Part shown: positions 26,801 through 34,940 of the stretch, in pieces
Layout of the letters: each line of letters begins with the position of its first letter
Numbering within the stretch: the first letter of the stretch is position 1
Origin: Microcoleus sp. AS-A8
GTDB taxonomy: Bacteria; Cyanobacteriota; Cyanobacteriia; Cyanobacteriales; Coleofasciculaceae
Length of the DNA stretch: 64,000 nt
Direction: 5' to 3'
NCBI GenBank assembly: GCA_039962225.1
Contig: JAMPKV010000021.1
Coordinates: forward strand, 33,455-97,454
Notes under the pieces: generated by a model
What the model saw: the letters and a program-made list of their open reading frames with translations, nothing else
What the model was told of the DNA's origin: nothing
Databases searched by the model: none
Program-made: the position numbers and the translations under genes

Positions 26801-27443
26801 TGTACAAAGTGAGATTATTCAGACCGTGGGCAGGCTGCGATCGCACCTGCGACCCAACAAACAGCTCAAATATTACTTCTGCGCCGATTATGACTTGAGT
26901 TTCCTTGAGAAACATTCAATTAAAGTAACAACCCTAGATGCTTTTGAAATCACTCCACTAGCAGGTACGCCGACTCAGATTGGTCGATGGGAAGTCCTCA
27001 AGCTGCTATCGGAAGCCCTTGAAACTGGGCAAGACATCCAGAAAATCTCCCAAGCTGAAATTGCACGAACCCTCGGTATTACCCAAGGGCGAGTTAGCCA
27101 ACTGTTCAGTTCAATCGGTGGGTGGAAGCCCTTCAAAAAATTATTAGTACCTCTATTAGAGAACTTAAAAGGGAGACTAATAAATTTCAATTGGGAAGAT
27201 ATGAACTTCCTGAGAGCTACTTTGGAACTTCCACTTAAAGAGAGCCTTACTCAAGTGGTAAACCAAGTCGAGATTAGTGGATGGAAGGATTTTACTGAAA
27301 TTATCGCAATAGCCTCAAGCGATATCCAGATGGGGCTTATCGGACTGCTGTTAGACTTGCCCAACTTGTTGCTTCTAAACGAACTGGTAGCAAAGCTCTT
27401 GCCACCCGACACAAGAGCGTTTTCAACGACTTGGAAAGAGTAA
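23877..27443 (+). CDS. Plasmid primase-helicase-like replication protein
   Basis: A 1188-residue multidomain protein. Residues 12-35 contain a primase-type zinc ribbon (CPHCGHDSGCK...WC). Residues 110-330 look like a DUF3854/Toprim-type primase domain (HIVVIGTACAARYGQQTLQD, KILPDAGAI). Residues 440-1040 form a helicase-like ATPase: Walker A TSAPGLGKSHAAG near 455-467, and a motif VI-like QTVGRLRSHLRPNKQLKYYF near 980-1000. A helix-turn-helix follows (ISQAEIARTLGITQGRVSQL, about 1060-1080). Cysteine pairs (CAGCHLSGAC) near 560 may bind a second zinc or an Fe-S cluster. Such proteins prime and unwind DNA for plasmid replication. The adjacent oriV-like region supports this. The exact family name is uncertain. 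Confidence 0.7.
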   Translation: MSKGYTYASKRNTCPHCGHDSGCKIFDDGKIWCLRVSTQSDIAPDYRLIGWLGNGMGASLVASPTHLSSSLDKTEYENRRREWEKQRKQAKRHRLGIEDRNAQYRQIAQRLDLSQRHRQLLRDRGLTDAEIDFAYQEGWIRTWQPGNQTFNANPLLAGINPITHRLTGADGFSIAACDPDGKITGHQIATDNRDRLSKYIWLSSKRHSGCGPQLPNGELPLFVWKHPETAEIQEVRLIEGGLKSLLVAFWLWREGKKHIVVIGTACAARYGQQTLQDYLTRLGANRVKILPDAGAITNRHINKANQQTLTWLQEWGYHPLVADWGQLHDKSQPDFDELLARNRGNEVQFISAGEYLERSSFENSEQQRLEEFEVCHGFTRWLKRLFDRHRPKKGFGLKPLQKPIELPPIIHYKPGKLPSRSSCNGIVPKIIYKKGDRLLLWKEAVIAGWQHILDTSAPGLGKSHAAGLLSAKSLGIDQLWYFAEFARNVTTPSVRENFAYLEPRHNGLKQDSDPTGKTYLRRPKAGETPDTMGNCHRAELFLELYAKNLPFIEGTDNPVCAGCHLSGACRSRVDAGFGHRRKRFLTFQSPNILAHLDSTPGSDFEWGKTGLIFDEALRIIKPLKLVKVKLKDVEQALAQLALKAPEINTALTPVFQLLIDFLNGKKKLPRYGYKDGEVRQLFWDALVSPSIQEDAFTEPFQGQSCQLACTITDSPLPPLIQKAAAVLEPDLSFLQEPDGVSVKNVPSKWKAIAFRANQILRQQSYQEMTSKAENVPLNWLVLFLEVLSGAVRGALQLERGKLIVATRNYRHSDIAARSKWNIYLDSTANRQYLGLWLDVPEAEILHVEQVLPSYNNLQVIQVNGLGLAGKERSALCDHRIEALRSQFREWIPDIVIEDWKDKLPEDEPLHDRGKARYLAKFRDTRGANYATDAPALASFGIPYPNIGSLELLYTVLTGKPAGKDELEFQEFVDWSVQSEIIQTVGRLRSHLRPNKQLKYYFCADYDLSFLEKHSIKVTTLDAFEITPLAGTPTQIGRWEVLKLLSEALETGQDIQKISQAEIARTLGITQGRVSQLFSSIGGWKPFKKLLVPLLENLKGRLINFNWEDMNFLRATLELPLKESLTQVVNQVEISGWKDFTEIIAIASSDIQMGLIGLLLDLPNLLLLNELVAKLLPPDTRAFSTTWKE

Positions 27444-27528
27444 CAGTGCTGATTTCTGGTAAGGGACAACAGAGAAAAAGCTCCCCTGCCAATACGCCCT
27501 TTCTCACTCACGTATCGTCTCACAACCC

Positions 27529-28347
27529 ATGAGAGAACTGTGCATCGATCCAGAATTTTTAGCCTTAATTCCCCCATTAAGTGCTACGGAGCGTCAGGGT
27601 TTAGAAGCAAGTATTTTGGCTGAAGGCTGTCGCCACCCGCTTATCGTGTGGGAGGAAAAGAATATTTTGGTTGATGGACACAACCGATACGAGATTTGTA
27701 CGGCTCACGGCATTGGGTTCCAGGTTGTTACTCGTTCGTTCCCAGATCGGGCTTCGGTCATGGACTGGATGATTGATAACCAACTCTCCCGGCGAAATCT
27801 ACCACCTATGTTGTTGAGATACCTGCGCGGGAAACGGTACCTTCTGGAAAAGCAGCAGGGCAAAAGGCACGATTTAACTTCTGCTCAATTTGAGCAGAAG
27901 TTGACAACCGATCGAAAGCTAGCCAAGCAGTACGGAGTTAGTGCCTCAACCATTCGGCGGGATGCTTCTTTTGCTCATGATGTGGACACCTTGAGTGCAG
28001 CGTTATCTCCACAGAGTAGGCAGGCTATCTTGAGTCGTGACTCCAAGCTGACACAACAGGATACCCAACAGCTAGCTAAAGTGGCTCGTCATTCACCGGA
28101 GAAAGTACCAGAATTAGTAGCCCAGCTACTGGCTACTGAATCTAAGTCAAACAGAAAACCGCGCTCAAAACCGACACAAGGGATTAGTTATACTCCTGGG
28201 GTTGGCTGTGATTATCAAATCACTGTAACAGCCCAAGTTTGGGAGCAACTCAACAACTACAAAGAAGAAATCGGTGCGGCAACGCTCTCAGGTGCGATCG
28301 CTCGGTTGCTAGATGAGGTTAAACTGGCATCAACTTCCTCAAACTGA
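27529..28347 (+). CDS. ParB/Srx-domain protein with HTH
   Basis: A 272-residue protein. Residues 10-90 form a ParB-like (sulfiredoxin-fold) domain: ILAEGCRHPLIVW, then ILVDGHNRYEICTAHG. A helix-turn-helix region follows at about 125-150 (DRKLAKQYGVSASTIRRDAS). The C-terminal 50 residues (ITVTAQVWEQLNNYKEEIGA) look like a ribbon-helix-helix or dimerisation tail. It is unlike the ParB at 248-1510 and has no ParA neighbour. It follows the primase-helicase gene by 85 bases, so it more likely regulates replication or copy number than partition. Confidence 0.7.
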   Translation: MRELCIDPEFLALIPPLSATERQGLEASILAEGCRHPLIVWEEKNILVDGHNRYEICTAHGIGFQVVTRSFPDRASVMDWMIDNQLSRRNLPPMLLRYLRGKRYLLEKQQGKRHDLTSAQFEQKLTTDRKLAKQYGVSASTIRRDASFAHDVDTLSAALSPQSRQAILSRDSKLTQQDTQQLAKVARHSPEKVPELVAQLLATESKSNRKPRSKPTQGISYTPGVGCDYQITVTAQVWEQLNNYKEEIGAATLSGAIARLLDEVKLASTSSN

Positions 28348-28540
28348 TGCCTTCACAATTGTTGAAGTTGATGTCGATACAAAAACTGACTCCAAAGCCG
28401 TGCAAAGTAATGAGTTTTCCACTGAGAACTCCCCGATTGTCCAAAGATGCAGGAATAGGAAAGGAGTTTGAGAGCTAAACTTTTTCCGTATTTTCTCGGA
28501 ACCCAAAATAAAATACACTCGCTAGGCTAAAGTAGTACAA

Positions 28541-29602
28541 ATGACCTATTTGGGGTCGTTCTACTTCACAAGACTACCTCTTTTCATGCTAAATGATGCC
28601 AACATCGAAAAGCCAACAAAACGTCGAATCCTCTGCATTGACGGTGGTGGACTCCTTGGAACGTTTCCTGCTGCGTTTCTTGCAGCCCTTGAGGAGCGAG
28701 TGGAAAGACCAATAGGTCAATATTTCGATCTCATTGCAGGAACATCCACGGGTGGCATAATTGCACTGGGCTTAGGCTTGGGATTACAAGCCTCAGAAAT
28801 ACTCCGACTTTATAGAGATCGGGGAGCGGAAATCTTCGGTCAGCATCATGCTCCTCTAAAGAATGCTCTCTTTCGCCAACTTCGGAAGATTCGTTGGCTT
28901 CGACGGGCAAAGTATGATTCTGAGAAATTGCGAGAAATCCTTGTTGAGGTTTTCGGAGAGAAGCATATAGGAGATGCCTCGACACGGCTTGTGATACCAG
29001 CGTGGAGTCCAACAGCGGGAGCTGTCTATATCTACAAGACTGCTCACCATCCTCGCTTAAAGACAGATTATAAAGAACTAGTTGTTGACGCTGCGCTTGC
29101 AACCGCTGCTGCACCAACGTACTTTCAAGCCCACATGACAAAGCATGACGTAGGACTCGTAGACGGAGGTGTGTGGGCTAACAATCCGATTGGAATTGCT
29201 GTGGTTGAAGCCATTACTCTGCTTGATTGGCCGCGTGATTCGATCCATGTTCTTAGCCTTGGCTGCTTGAGCGAGGTGTATAACATTCCTGCATCAGCAG
29301 GTCTTCTCACTCTGGGCAAGAAAACTATTCGGCTCTTTATGGACGGTCAGTCGCATGGGGCAATGGGAATGGCAAAGCTCCTTACTGGTCACGAGCATAA
29401 ACGACAGGCAATTTATCGCATTGATCACACTGTACCGTATGGAGAATACAGCATGGACGATGCGAAGGTGATTCGTCGTCTTGAAGGTCTCGGATACGAG
29501 CGAGCGCGAGACCGATACCCTGTGCTTGAGCCAGTCTTTTTTGATCGACCTACAGAGGAATTTAAGCCTTTTTATACTCTCGAACCGAAGAACGCATCAT
29601 GA
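28541..29602 (+). CDS. capV: CBASS effector: patatin-like phospholipase (CapV type)
   Basis: A 353-residue patatin-like phospholipase. The anion hole CIDGGGLLG (residues 32-40), the nucleophile elbow GTSTGG (Ser69) and the catalytic Asp in LVDGGVWANNP (Asp208) are all present. A later ATG at 28586 (MLNDANIEKP) is an equally likely start. In CBASS immunity such enzymes are switched on by a cyclic nucleotide made by the neighbouring CD-NTase on phage infection, and they degrade the inner membrane. The stop overlaps the CD-NTase start by ATGA, which fits a two-gene type I CBASS. The precise signal molecule cannot be read from sequence. Confidence 0.88.
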   Translation: MTYLGSFYFTRLPLFMLNDANIEKPTKRRILCIDGGGLLGTFPAAFLAALEERVERPIGQYFDLIAGTSTGGIIALGLGLGLQASEILRLYRDRGAEIFGQHHAPLKNALFRQLRKIRWLRRAKYDSEKLREILVEVFGEKHIGDASTRLVIPAWSPTAGAVYIYKTAHHPRLKTDYKELVVDAALATAAAPTYFQAHMTKHDVGLVDGGVWANNPIGIAVVEAITLLDWPRDSIHVLSLGCLSEVYNIPASAGLLTLGKKTIRLFMDGQSHGAMGMAKLLTGHEHKRQAIYRIDHTVPYGEYSMDDAKVIRRLEGLGYERARDRYPVLEPVFFDRPTEEFKPFYTLEPKNAS

Positions 29603-31041
29603 AGTTGACTGAGCATTTTAAAGACTTGCTGGAGAACACGGTTAACCTTAATCAGTCACGAATTGACCTGTTAGAGCAGCGTGTTGAAACAATTGAATCG
29701 TTTCTCCAAAGAAGTGACTATGCTCCTCGCATCTTCCGCTTTTCTGCTCAAGGTTCATGGGCACACAGAACCATCATCAAGCCACCGAAGGAAAGGGATT
29801 TTGATGCTGATTTACTGGTAATTATAGATGTGGTTGAAGGTTGGAAGGCGGCAGACTATGTTAATGAACTGTACTACATCTTTCGAGGTAACAAAATCTA
29901 TGCTGATAAAGTCTCACGAGGTACTCGTTGTGTTGAGCTAAATTACAAAAATGACTTTCATCTTGATGTTGTTCCCTGCCTTCAGGTCATTGAAGGAGAA
30001 AACAAGCGTTTTTGGGTCTGCAATCGGCTTGAAGAAGATGATGGCTTTGAGGAAACTGCCTCTGAAGCCTACACAAATTGGCTTGTTGAGCAAAACCGGA
30101 TTGTCGGTAATAATCAACTTTGCAAGGTCACCCGTTTGCTTAAATATCTGCGTGATATTAAATTAACCTTCTCTGTCAAGTCAATTTTACTGACCACATT
30201 AGTTGGACTGCAAATTACTAGAGCCGATGAAAATGAACTCTTGAGATCGCTAGTCTTTTCAGACCTTCCAACATCAATGAAAACTATCACTAATCGGCTA
30301 AATGCCTTTCTTCAGGCACGTCCTTCTATGCCGACAATTGAGAATCCAGTCCTTGCAGGGGAAAACTTTAATCGCCACTGGGATCAGGACAAGTACGAGA
30401 ACTTCCGAAATAAGATTCATCAGTATAGAGAATGGATTGACGATGCTTATGCAGAGCTAGATAGGGATGAAAGCATTCGGAAATGGCGTAGAGTTTTTGG
30501 TGATGACTTTGCCCAAGGGGAAGTGATTAAAAAGGCTGTTTCTGTTTCGGCAGTTGCGTTACAAGAACGAGAAGGGGCAAGTTCTCAGAAGCTCGTTGAG
30601 GTAATAAAATCTTTTGGTGCCAGTATTCTTAACAGAATACCCTTAAATTTACCTCATATCAAAAAGGCTCCTTGGAACTTTGATAAACGTAAGATATCGG
30701 TTGTGGTACGTGCAGATGAATACACTCAAGATAAGGAGAATTTTATCCGCAAGCTGGAAAGCGGAATGGTGATGCAAAAGAATTGCTCAATTCGTTTTGA
30801 GGCGTATTTACCGTTAGGTTTGCCTCGCACTTTCTTTGTGAGATGGCGGGTTGTTAACACTGGGGAAGAAGCTGTTGAATTGAACGGGTTACGAGGAGGT
30901 TTCTATAAAGGAGACAGCGATACAGTACGTTGGGAGAGCACCTCTTACACTGGCGTTCGCTGGGTTGAAGCCTTTGTGATAAACCAACGTACCAACACTT
31001 GCATGGGAAAAAGCGATCGCTTCTTTGTTGTCATTGAGTAG
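29599..31041 (+). CDS. CBASS CD-NTase with AGS-C-like C-terminus
   Basis: A 480-residue nucleotidyltransferase of the cGAS/DncV-like (SMODS) group, which makes a cyclic oligonucleotide alarm signal. The GS motif is QGSWAHRTI (Gly52-Ser53). Metal ligands are DFDADLLV (Asp67, Asp69) and HLDVVPC (Asp123). A helical domain follows (KVTRLLKYLRDIKLTFSVKS). The last 120 residues (ISVVVRADEY through RWRVVNTGEEA to DRFFVVIE) look like the AGS-C sensor domain fused to many SMODS enzymes. There are no Cap2/Cap3 or HORMA/TRIP13 genes next to it, so this appears to be a minimal, two-gene system. It ends 214 bases before the DISARM operon. Confidence 0.88.
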   Translation: MKLTEHFKDLLENTVNLNQSRIDLLEQRVETIESFLQRSDYAPRIFRFSAQGSWAHRTIIKPPKERDFDADLLVIIDVVEGWKAADYVNELYYIFRGNKIYADKVSRGTRCVELNYKNDFHLDVVPCLQVIEGENKRFWVCNRLEEDDGFEETASEAYTNWLVEQNRIVGNNQLCKVTRLLKYLRDIKLTFSVKSILLTTLVGLQITRADENELLRSLVFSDLPTSMKTITNRLNAFLQARPSMPTIENPVLAGENFNRHWDQDKYENFRNKIHQYREWIDDAYAELDRDESIRKWRRVFGDDFAQGEVIKKAVSVSAVALQEREGASSQKLVEVIKSFGASILNRIPLNLPHIKKAPWNFDKRKISVVVRADEYTQDKENFIRKLESGMVMQKNCSIRFEAYLPLGLPRTFFVRWRVVNTGEEAVELNGLRGGFYKGDSDTVRWESTSYTGVRWVEAFVINQRTNTCMGKSDRFFVVIE

Positions 31042-31158
31042 ACGCTTAGCATTTTCCACGAGAGAGTTCAAAACCTACCCGCTAAGAAAAGTATTCAGAT
31101 TTCCGTGTTTTCACCCAGAACACCGAATTGAGATAGTGCCAGAATAGTGGAGTTGGGT

Positions 31159-31178
31159 AAAAATCAGACATGATTTTT
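31159..31178. terminator. Hairpin AAAAATCA-gaca-TGATTTTT after CBASS
   Basis: Perfect 8-bp arms around a 4-base loop end in a T5 run, about 120 bases after the CD-NTase stop. The stem is weak (AT-rich), so it is either a modest terminator or an operator for the DISARM operon. Confidence 0.4.
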
Positions 31179-31211
31179 CCACCAGTCCTCTGCCTTAAGC
31201 TGAGGGCGTTG

Positions 31212-31229
31212 GTAGCCTTGGGCTACTTT
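31212..31229 (+). terminator. Hairpin GTAGCC-ttg-GGCTAC with T tail
   Basis: A 6-bp GC-rich stem with a 3-base loop is followed by TTT. It lies 27 bases upstream of the drmD start codon. It could end CBASS transcripts or act as an attenuator in the drmD leader. Confidence 0.4.
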
Positions 31230-31255
31230 AAAGAGGCGCTTAAAATGAGGTGTTG

Positions 31256-34200
31256 GTGATAGGGATACAAGCTGGGCAAATTGTTCGAGTCCGTTCTCGT
31301 CAGTATCTTATTGAAGAGGTAACTGAACCAGTATCCCAAGGTGGGGATACTCAGGTGCGGCTTTCCTGTTTGGAGGATGATGCTCAAGGGCAGCAGTTAG
31401 AGGTGTTCTGGGAGCGAGAAGTTGATGCACAACTTGTGGGGGCTTCATCTTGGGAATCAGTAGCCAGTCGAGGTTTTGATAATCCGCGATACTTTTCAGC
31501 TTACCTTCACGCGCTACGCTGGAACTGTGTTACTTCAACCAACCCGAAATTGTTCCAGGCTCCTTACCGAGCAGGGATTGAGGTAAAAGCCTATCAGCTT
31601 GAACCGCTGCGGAAAGCCCTGCTCATGCCGAGGGTGTCGCTGTTCATCGCTGATGACGTAGGTTTGGGTAAGACCATCGAAGCCGGTTTAATTCTGCGTG
31701 AGATGTTAATACGTCAGAAGATCAAGCGGGTAGTTATCTCCTGTCCGCCTTCTGTGGTACGGCAGTGGCAGGAGGAAATGGAAAGCCGCTTCGGTTTGGT
31801 ATTTCAAGTCTTTGACCGGGATTTTGTTGCGGCTCGACGGCGAGAGCGGGGCTATGGCATTAACCCTTGGACAACCCATACTCGCTTTATCATCTCCCAT
31901 GCCTTGCTACGAGATGAAGCCTACGCCGCCCCTCTCCGGGACTGGTTGGGAAGTTTTTCTGCTGGCTCAATGCTGATTTTGGACGAAGCGCATAACGCCG
32001 CACCTGCGAGTAGTTCCAAGTACGCGATCGACTCTCAGCTCACCAAGACAGTGCGGGATATTGCACGTTGCTTTGAGCATAAGCTCTTTCTATCAGCAAC
32101 TCCACATAACGGGCACTCGAATAGTTTTGCTGCTCTACTGGAAATTCTCGACCCGCAGCGTTTCTGTCGAGGGGTTCCGGTTCGCAGTAAGAAACTGCTC
32201 GATGCCGTGATGGTACGGCGGCTCAAGCAGGACTTACGAGAAATTGACGATCGCGATTTTCCCGAACGCCAAGTGATTCCGGTTATCGTGGATAAGCTGC
32301 CAGAGGATGCTCCAGAACTCAAGCTAGCTCGTCTTCTACAGGAGTACCGCACCCATCGAGAGGAGCGTCTCAGGGATGCCCCGAAATCCACTCAGACAGC
32401 AGCAAACTTAGTTATTACGTCGCTTCAGAAGCGCTTACTCTCTTCAATTGAGGCATTTGCTCGAACGCTAAGAGTACATCGAAACGCCATTGAACGTCAG
32501 GCTGAGAAGCATCGGACTTCTGTCACTCCAAAGAATCTTACCTTGCTCGTACAGGCTCCAGGTTCGGATGACGATCGCGCTGACTTGGCTGAAGATGAGG
32601 TTCAGGCAGAGGAAGATTCTCAAATGGCAGCCGCCACGCAAACTGCCACCTTGGAGGTTACTCAACAGGAGTTGGAACTCCTTGAGGAAATGAGCGAGAT
32701 TGCCGAGGCAGCGCGTTACCAACCGGATGGGCGGATTGAAAAGCTCGTAGAGTGGATTCGGACAAATCTTTGTCCTGACGTTGGCAAGCGAGGGGCAACC
32801 TGGACAAATCGCCGAGTGTTAATCTTCACCGAGTATACCGATACGAAACGATATTTGGAACAACAACTCCAGAGTGTGATCGCTAACTCCGACCGGGAGA
32901 ACGAGCGCATCGATACATTTCATGGCGGAATGGGGGAAGAGCGCCGAGAGGCTATCAAAGCGGCTTTTAATGCCGACCCATCTCAGCATCCCCTGCGAAT
33001 TATGATTGCCACGGATGCAGCACGGGAGGGGGTCAACTTACAGAACTACTGTGCTGACTTGTTCCATTTTGACGTACCCTGGAATCCCAGCCGCATGGAG
33101 CAGCGGAATGGCAGGATTGACCGCAAGCTGCAACGCGAACGTGTAGTTCGGTGTCACTACTTTGTGCTGCCCCAACGCTCTGAAGACCGAGTGTTAGATG
33201 TTCTCGTCAGAAAAACGGCAACGATTCAAGACGAGCTGGGTAGTTTGTCTCCTGTAGTTGAGAAAAATATCTCGAAGCTCCTCGATCAAGGGATTCGGGT
33301 TAGTGAGGAACGCCGCCTTACCGAAGCGATCGAAGTTGCCGATCGCGCTGATGAAGAATCTGTGACCAGAGGTAAGGTAATTCAAGAGGAGCTTGAGGCG
33401 ATTCGAGTCCGAAGGGAGAAGCTCCATCAGCAACAGGCTGACCTGGAGGATATGCTCCGAGAGTCTCGGCGGTGGTTAGGATTAGATGACCGACACTTTC
33501 GAGATGCCCTCTCTGCCTCCTTGGAAATTCTGGGAGCGAAGTCGCTAGAGCCTCTTGACCCGAATGAAGTGGTGCGTGATTCGGAACGTGCCCGATGGGT
33601 GTTACCCGCCCTCGACCAGCAGGCTGGAGCTGACCTAACTTGGGCGACTACGCTCGATACGCTAAGACCACTCCGCAAGAAGGGGCAGAAGCTTTGGGAA
33701 TGGCGAAAGGACGCTGCCATTCGCCCGGTAGTGTTTCGCGATCCGGGGACACTCGATGGTCAGGTTGTACACCTGCACCTAGAACATCGCCTGGTGCAGC
33801 GGTTGTTGGGACGTTTTCTGTCTCAGGGGTTTCTCTACAATGAGCTGACCCGTGCTTGTGTCTGCTTGACTGATGACCCAGTACCCAAGGTGATTGCATT
33901 GGGGAGGCTGTCTCTCTATGGAGAACGGGCGGCAAGACTTCATGATGAAATTATTACTGTGGCGGCTGAGTGGATTGCTCCTGAAGCACGAGGGCGAGGA
34001 CGGCTTCGACCCTTAACGGAAAGTGAAAAGGAAGACGCGCTTGAGGTACTGGAGCATTCTTTTGCGACTCCCAGACTGCGAGATGTCCCTCCCTCCGTTG
34101 AAGATCGTTTCCAAGCGTATGCGCCAAGGGATGTGGAAGATTTGATTCCCCACTTAGAGCGCCGAGCTGAGGTGTTGACCGAACGAGCGAAGAAGAAACT

Positions 34201-34486
34201 GCAAGAACGGGGACTGAAAGAAGCAGCGGAGATGAAAAAGCTCTTGGAGGAACAACGTGATCGCATCCTGAAGCAAGAGAAGCAGTACGAGGTTTTTCAG
34301 CCTTCTCTCTTTAATAAGGATGAGCTGCGACAACTTGAGGCAGACCGCCGACACTGGCGCATTCGGGTAGCAGAACTGGAGGAAGACATTATCAAGGAAC
34401 CAGAACGGATTGAGAAAGCCTATCAGGTGAAGGCAGACCGAGTGGAGCCAGTGGGTCTGGTGTATCTGTGGCCAGTATCAAACTGA
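31256..34486 (+). CDS. drmD: DISARM helicase DrmD (SNF2-type)
   Basis: An SF2/SNF2 helicase of about 1076 residues and the first gene of a class 1 DISARM operon. I prefer GTG 31256 because GAGG lies five bases upstream; GTG 31250 and TTG 31253 are in frame. Counting from 31250, the Walker A motif ADDVGLGKTIEAG is near residue 134, the DEAH box (LILDEAHNA) near 245, then LFLSATPHNGH, and the C-terminal lobe ATDAAREGVNLQNYC with motif VI RMEQRNGRIDRK. The C-terminal 350 residues are charged and helical. In DISARM the helicases and methylase together distinguish methylated host DNA from incoming phage DNA. The downstream genes confirm the identity. Confidence 0.87.
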   Translation: MIGIQAGQIVRVRSRQYLIEEVTEPVSQGGDTQVRLSCLEDDAQGQQLEVFWEREVDAQLVGASSWESVASRGFDNPRYFSAYLHALRWNCVTSTNPKLFQAPYRAGIEVKAYQLEPLRKALLMPRVSLFIADDVGLGKTIEAGLILREMLIRQKIKRVVISCPPSVVRQWQEEMESRFGLVFQVFDRDFVAARRRERGYGINPWTTHTRFIISHALLRDEAYAAPLRDWLGSFSAGSMLILDEAHNAAPASSSKYAIDSQLTKTVRDIARCFEHKLFLSATPHNGHSNSFAALLEILDPQRFCRGVPVRSKKLLDAVMVRRLKQDLREIDDRDFPERQVIPVIVDKLPEDAPELKLARLLQEYRTHREERLRDAPKSTQTAANLVITSLQKRLLSSIEAFARTLRVHRNAIERQAEKHRTSVTPKNLTLLVQAPGSDDDRADLAEDEVQAEEDSQMAAATQTATLEVTQQELELLEEMSEIAEAARYQPDGRIEKLVEWIRTNLCPDVGKRGATWTNRRVLIFTEYTDTKRYLEQQLQSVIANSDRENERIDTFHGGMGEERREAIKAAFNADPSQHPLRIMIATDAAREGVNLQNYCADLFHFDVPWNPSRMEQRNGRIDRKLQRERVVRCHYFVLPQRSEDRVLDVLVRKTATIQDELGSLSPVVEKNISKLLDQGIRVSEERRLTEAIEVADRADEESVTRGKVIQEELEAIRVRREKLHQQQADLEDMLRESRRWLGLDDRHFRDALSASLEILGAKSLEPLDPNEVVRDSERARWVLPALDQQAGADLTWATTLDTLRPLRKKGQKLWEWRKDAAIRPVVFRDPGTLDGQVVHLHLEHRLVQRLLGRFLSQGFLYNELTRACVCLTDDPVPKVIALGRLSLYGERAARLHDEIITVAAEWIAPEARGRGRLRPLTESEKEDALEVLEHSFATPRLRDVPPSVEDRFQAYAPRDVEDLIPHLERRAEVLTERAKKKLQERGLKEAAEMKKLLEEQRDRILKQEKQYEVFQPSLFNKDELRQLEADRRHWRIRVAELEEDIIKEPERIEKAYQVKADRVEPVGLVYLWPVSN

Positions 34487-34512
34487 GATATACATCAAGA
34501 GGTAATAGGCAG

Positions 34513-34917
34513 ATGGACGAGGAGAGGCAACAGAAGACTGATGCGAATACAGAGAAGAAGCGAATTATTCAGATTCAAACGGCTTGCCCTGGATGGTTCG
34601 CTCTGTTTGAAGCCTTTGAGTATAGCGTGGAAGCAGGTTTTGATGTTGAGGGGTGTTTTGCTGTCCCTATAGCGGGATGGGCATTATGGGAAGATGCAGA
34701 AACGGGCAAACGAAAGGTTGAACCGTTCTTCGGTAGCGGTGAACTCCTCGATCAACAGGAGCAGAAAAACTTCCAGAGAGTTGTTTTCAGACCGGATTGG
34801 TTGAACTCTAAGCTTAATGGTTCGGAATCTGTGATAGAGAGTAATCCCTTGTCCGTTTCTAAAAATCGATTGGAGGTTGAGTTCAGAACATCCAACCAGC
34901 CTTCATTGCACGAATAG
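34513..34917 (+). CDS. Hypothetical protein between drmD and drmMI
   Basis: A 134-residue frame from ATG 34513; a GTG at 34468 would overlap the drmD stop and add 15 residues. The fold looks compact: a polar N-terminus, then IQTACPGWFALFEAFEYSVE, CFAVPIAGWALWEDAETGKR and VEPFFGSGELL. I know no family for it. Its place between drmD and drmMI, with 23 bases to the latter, means it is co-transcribed with DISARM. It is probably an accessory subunit or passenger. Confidence 0.6.
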   Translation: MDEERQQKTDANTEKKRIIQIQTACPGWFALFEAFEYSVEAGFDVEGCFAVPIAGWALWEDAETGKRKVEPFFGSGELLDQQEQKNFQRVVFRPDWLNSKLNGSESVIESNPLSVSKNRLEVEFRTSNQPSLHE

Positions 34918-34940
34918 TCATTAGGATTGAGTCTCCAGCG

